NCBI GenBank assembly: GCA_019426215.1
Contig: CM033402.1
Span: 8,929,246 to 8,993,245, forward strand
Source: Buddleja alternifolia
Lineage: Eukaryota; Streptophyta; Magnoliopsida; Lamiales; Scrophulariaceae
Reading direction: 5' to 3'
DNA: 64,000 nucleotides
This document shows, one piece after another, positions 63,893 to 64,000 of the stretch. The first letter of the stretch is position 1; each line of letters opens with the position of its first letter. A program made the translations under genes and the position numbers. Below the pieces are notes generated by a model that saw only the letters and a program-made list of their open reading frames with translations, ran no database searches and was not told the DNA's origin.

Positions 63893-64000
63893 GAAATATT
63901 AACAACTTTATTTCAAGAAATTTACTGCGGATTTTGATGTTCCGAATATTAATTTGACGTTGTTGCTATGTTTTTTGTGAACTTAGGATGTTTCTAGCTT
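63893..64000 (+). other. Golgin 3'UTR, cut by window edge
   Basis: Sequence after the TAA stop, AT-rich; the polyadenylation site lies at or beyond the window end. Confidence 0.6.

Overview
This is nuclear DNA from a flowering plant, almost certainly a eudicot. The support is spliced genes with GT-AG introns, AT-rich spacers, plant-specific families (a full-size PDR-type ABCG transporter, an AGCVIII kinase, a DUF662 golgin), a plastid DNA insert, and many transposable elements (TEs) of plant type. I cannot name the species.

Five protein-coding genes can be modelled exon by exon. (1) 1049-8167, minus: a WD40-cyclophilin orthologous to Arabidopsis CYP71, 13 exons, 618 aa. (2) 21230-24242, plus: an AGCVIII protein kinase of the KIPK group, 2 coding exons, 760 aa. 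(3) 27696-28019, minus: a 67-aa cytochrome c oxidase subunit VIIa-like protein with a long 5'UTR intron and a promoter rich in site II (TGGGCY) elements. (4) 38532-48258, plus: a PDR-type ABCG transporter, 20 coding exons, 1445 aa, with one GC-AG intron. (5) 56919-63892, plus: a RAB6-interacting golgin / DUF662 coiled-coil protein, 4 coding exons, 176 aa, whose introns are swollen by TEs. The genes have unrelated functions; there is no operon or pathway cluster.

Between and inside the genes lie TEs, many with target-site duplications (TSDs) readable directly: a solo LTR at 4000-4314; a degenerate LINE at 9386-12300 with a nested truncated SINE; a nested pair of inverted-repeat elements at 13138-14320; a degenerate hAT element at 15339-16770; a hAT-like element at 18771-19263; a second 5'-truncated LINE at 25159-26021; a Harbinger-like element at 30511-31080; a miniature copia-type LTR element at 33383-34287; and a reverse-oriented SINE at 54936-55128. 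A decaying fragment of plastid psbC lies at 48657-49196.

The most unusual structure is a group of GGGAAAATTACA-ended, Mutator-like inverted-repeat elements (8-9 bp TSDs). Four related copies, all in the same orientation, sit in four different introns of the ABCG gene. Others lie at 24551-24961 and 50812-51065. A possibly related 1.5-kb element at 62207-63701, in a golgin intron, encloses six copies of a 186-bp tandem repeat. The golgin gene also carries a 2.55-kb near-palindrome with two opposed copies of a Harbinger-type Myb-like ORF. No new biochemical system was found; the novelty here is in TE architecture and in how it interacts with intron structure.
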